DNA of 7,313 bases, from assembly GCA_937934465.1 (NCBI GenBank), contig CALGZO010000033.1:1-7313 (forward strand). The letters are read 5' to 3'. The notes beneath the pieces are model-generated. The model did no database searches and had not been told where the DNA came from. It saw nothing but the letters and a program-made list of their open reading frames with translations. Numbering within the stretch: the stretch's first letter is position 1; each line of letters starts with the position of its first letter. The translations under genes and the position numbers were made by a program. Positions 6,623-7,313 of the stretch are shown here, in pieces. The stretch is from an uncultured Fimbriimonadales bacterium. Lineage in GTDB: Bacteria > Armatimonadota > Fimbriimonadia > Fimbriimonadales > GBS-DC.

Positions 6623-6631
6623 ATTGTACCT
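6623..6631 (-). promoter_or_regulatory. -10 promoter for the ferredoxin-NADP reductase gene, probably leaderless
   Basis: The minus strand reads AGGTACAAT, with TACAAT at 6628-6623, nine bases before the ATG at 6613. The motif, its flank (followed by TGGG) and its spacing match the desaturase promoter. No -35 hexamer is evident. Confidence 0.6.
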
Positions 6632-6829
6632 GAAATACCCCCCAATTAGGACTAAAGTCCCTAACACACCTATACCCAGTAATTGTATCATGACAGTGTT
6701 GGGCGAGCGCGGCGCGCGGGGGGTGATTGAGTAGGCAGCTGCGCTGTCCGAAAAGTGCGCGATAGGGGTAGCCGAGACGCTTTTCACCCCACTGAAAGAC
6801 AGGGTAAAGTCCCTGCCGTGCCTGCCAAA
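6632..6829. other. Intergenic region without a convincing gene
   Basis: No protein-coding frame here looks real on either strand. Visible structure includes an imperfect palindrome at 6646-6664 around GGACTAAAGTCC, and a second copy of TAAAGTCCCT (6653-6662) at 6805-6814. GGGGTGA at 6720-6726 could pair with TCACCCC at 6784-6790, and CAGGG/CCCTG arms lie at 6800-6804 and 6811-6815. These could belong to a structured RNA ending at the downstream hairpin, but no known RNA family was recognised. Confidence 0.3.
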
Positions 6830-6868
6830 GCCCGAGAGGGGTCGACCAGCCTCCTCTCGGGCATTTTT
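6830..6868 (+). terminator. Intrinsic-terminator-like hairpin with T-tract
   Basis: GCCCGAGAGG at 6830-6839 pairs perfectly with CCTCTCGGGC at 6853-6862 (10-bp stem, 13-nt loop). It is followed by ATTTTT on the plus strand. The loop contains the palindrome GGTCGACC (6840-6847). On the minus strand only CTTTGG follows, so termination would be stronger for rightward transcripts. No plus-strand gene lies in front of it; the nearest gene to the left reads away on the minus strand. It may end an unannotated RNA or antisense transcript, or insulate the region from the CRISPR side. Confidence 0.6.
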
Positions 6869-6927
6869 GCACGCCTCGATGTTATCGCCTACTGAGGCTG
6901 TTCGAAAATTCGCCTGTTGTATGGAGA

Positions 6928-7018
6928 ACCCCCTCCTGCAGGTTCCCCCTTGAAAAGGGGGAACCGATTTTTCTGGATTGGTTCCCCCTGCTTGCAGGGG
7001 GAACCTAAAGGAGGGGGT
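6928..7018. repeat. 91-bp nested palindromic element (MITE/REP-like)
   Basis: Outer arms ACCCCCTCC (6928-6936) and GGAGGGGGT (7010-7018) are perfect inverted repeats. Inside are two perfect hairpins. One has an 11-bp stem at 6941-6951 with 6955-6965 and a GAA loop. The other has a 12-bp stem at 6980-6991 with 6994-7005 and a TT loop. Both stems share GGTTCCCCCT, which therefore occurs four times in alternating orientation. The whole could fold as a three-way junction. No target-site duplication or coding capacity is visible. It is probably a small non-autonomous or REP-like genomic repeat; copy number elsewhere is unknown. Confidence 0.65.
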
Positions 7019-7131
7019 ACCTGCCCCTGCTTGGCTATTGGCATAGGGGCGCACCTGCGTTCCATGGATGGGCATTCTGCCCAAACGATTTTCCGAACAC
7101 CCTCTTACGGCGTTGACTGGGATATGGTTAT

Positions 7132-7313
7132 GTTTCAATCCCTCACAGGTAGGCTACAAACACGATTGTCAACCCCTTGACATCCGTGTCAACCATGTTT
7201 CAATCCCTCACAGGTAGGCTACAAACAACACCGAGCCGTAGGGGGTTATCTCTTTCGCCTTGTTTCAATCCCTCACAGGTAGGCTACAAACCAGTCTTTC
7301 TACCGCCTTGCTG
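7132..7313 (-). CRISPR. CRISPR array end: three 30-bp repeats, continuing past the right edge
   Basis: Identical 30-bp repeats lie at 7132-7161, 7197-7226 and 7262-7291 (plus strand begins GTTTCAATCCCTCACAGG and ends GGCTACAAAC). Spacers are at 7162-7196 and 7227-7261, 35 bp each, with 22 bp of a third to the edge. A T precedes every repeat on the plus strand. Read on the minus strand the repeat ends in GGATTGAAAC, the typical 3' end giving an ATTGAAAC 5' tag on Cas6-processed crRNAs of type I-B/III-like systems. The array is therefore probably transcribed leftward and the visible end is leader-distal. The leader should lie beyond the right edge; no cas gene is in the window. Confidence 0.95.

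Noticed and set aside
6718..6862. Known riboswitch or housekeeping RNA (cobalamin, c-di-GMP, SRP, RNase P, tmRNA considered)
   Set aside because: Isolated short similarities only; the conserved cores of these families are not present in the right order.
6889..6910. Possible insertion-sequence end (CTGAGGCTGTTCGAAAA)
   Set aside because: It resembles terminal repeats of some insertion sequences, but no partner repeat or transposase is in the window.
7113..7131. TTGACT upstream of the first repeat as a plus-strand array promoter
   Set aside because: No -10 hexamer at a suitable distance, and the repeat orientation indicates transcription from the other side.
6614..7138. 175-residue N-terminal extension of the reductase, including a hydrophobic stretch just before the chosen start
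   Set aside because: It would translate through the promoter, terminator hairpin, palindromic element and into the CRISPR array; the FAD motif belongs near the N-terminus and the -10 element fits the start at 6613.
6917..7180. Plus-strand frame across the palindromic element and the first CRISPR repeat
   Set aside because: Composition is set by the hairpins and the CRISPR repeat; no plausible protein.

Overview
The window looks like a GC-rich bacterial chromosome segment, most likely from Armatimonadota (formerly Armatimonadetes) or a similar deep-branching phylum, possibly a warm-environment lineage. This is an inference. The grounds are a prepilin-like protein with an H-X9-DG motif, a secreted protein ending in dockerin-type repeats, a SpoIVB-type S55 peptidase outside an obvious sporulation context, strong use of GCG/CGC codons, and a CRISPR repeat of the GTTTCAATCCCT... 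family that is common in thermophiles. No rRNA, tRNA or marker gene is present to fix the taxonomy.

Layout from left to right. Positions 1-584 (minus) hold the N-terminal 194 codons of a secreted SpoIVB-type S55 serine peptidase that runs off the left edge. Positions 686-1117 (minus) encode a small exported DsrE-like protein, probably transcribed ahead of the peptidase. A divergent promoter region (about 1118-1233) separates this pair from a plus-strand two-gene unit: a prepilin-like H-X9-DG protein (1234-1920) and a secreted dockerin-repeat protein (1932-2837), with the second gene's ribosome binding site overlapping the first gene's stop codon. Facing this unit is a CrtI-type carotenoid desaturase (2970-4421, minus). 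It shares a very compact divergent promoter with a tandem macro-domain-like protein (4462-5604, plus). The macro gene converges, 13 bp apart, on a thioredoxin-reductase-like ferredoxin-NADP reductase (5618-6613, minus).

From 6614 to 7131 no protein gene is convincing. This stretch holds the reductase promoter, an intrinsic-terminator-like hairpin on the plus strand with no gene in front of it, and a 91-bp nested palindromic element. From 7132 to the right edge is the end of a CRISPR array: three identical 30-bp repeats and 35-bp spacers. By repeat orientation the array is probably read from the minus strand, so its leader, and possibly cas genes, would lie beyond the right edge.

The genes do not form one pathway. 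The left half is an envelope/secretion group, in which all four products carry an export signal or prepilin leader. The right half is redox, carotenoid and nucleotide-ligand metabolism. The most striking regulatory pattern is that desaturase, macro protein and reductase all lack a Shine-Dalgarno site. Each has AGGTAYAAT exactly 9 nt before its ATG, which would give essentially leaderless mRNAs, whereas the left-half genes have Shine-Dalgarno sites and ordinary leaders.
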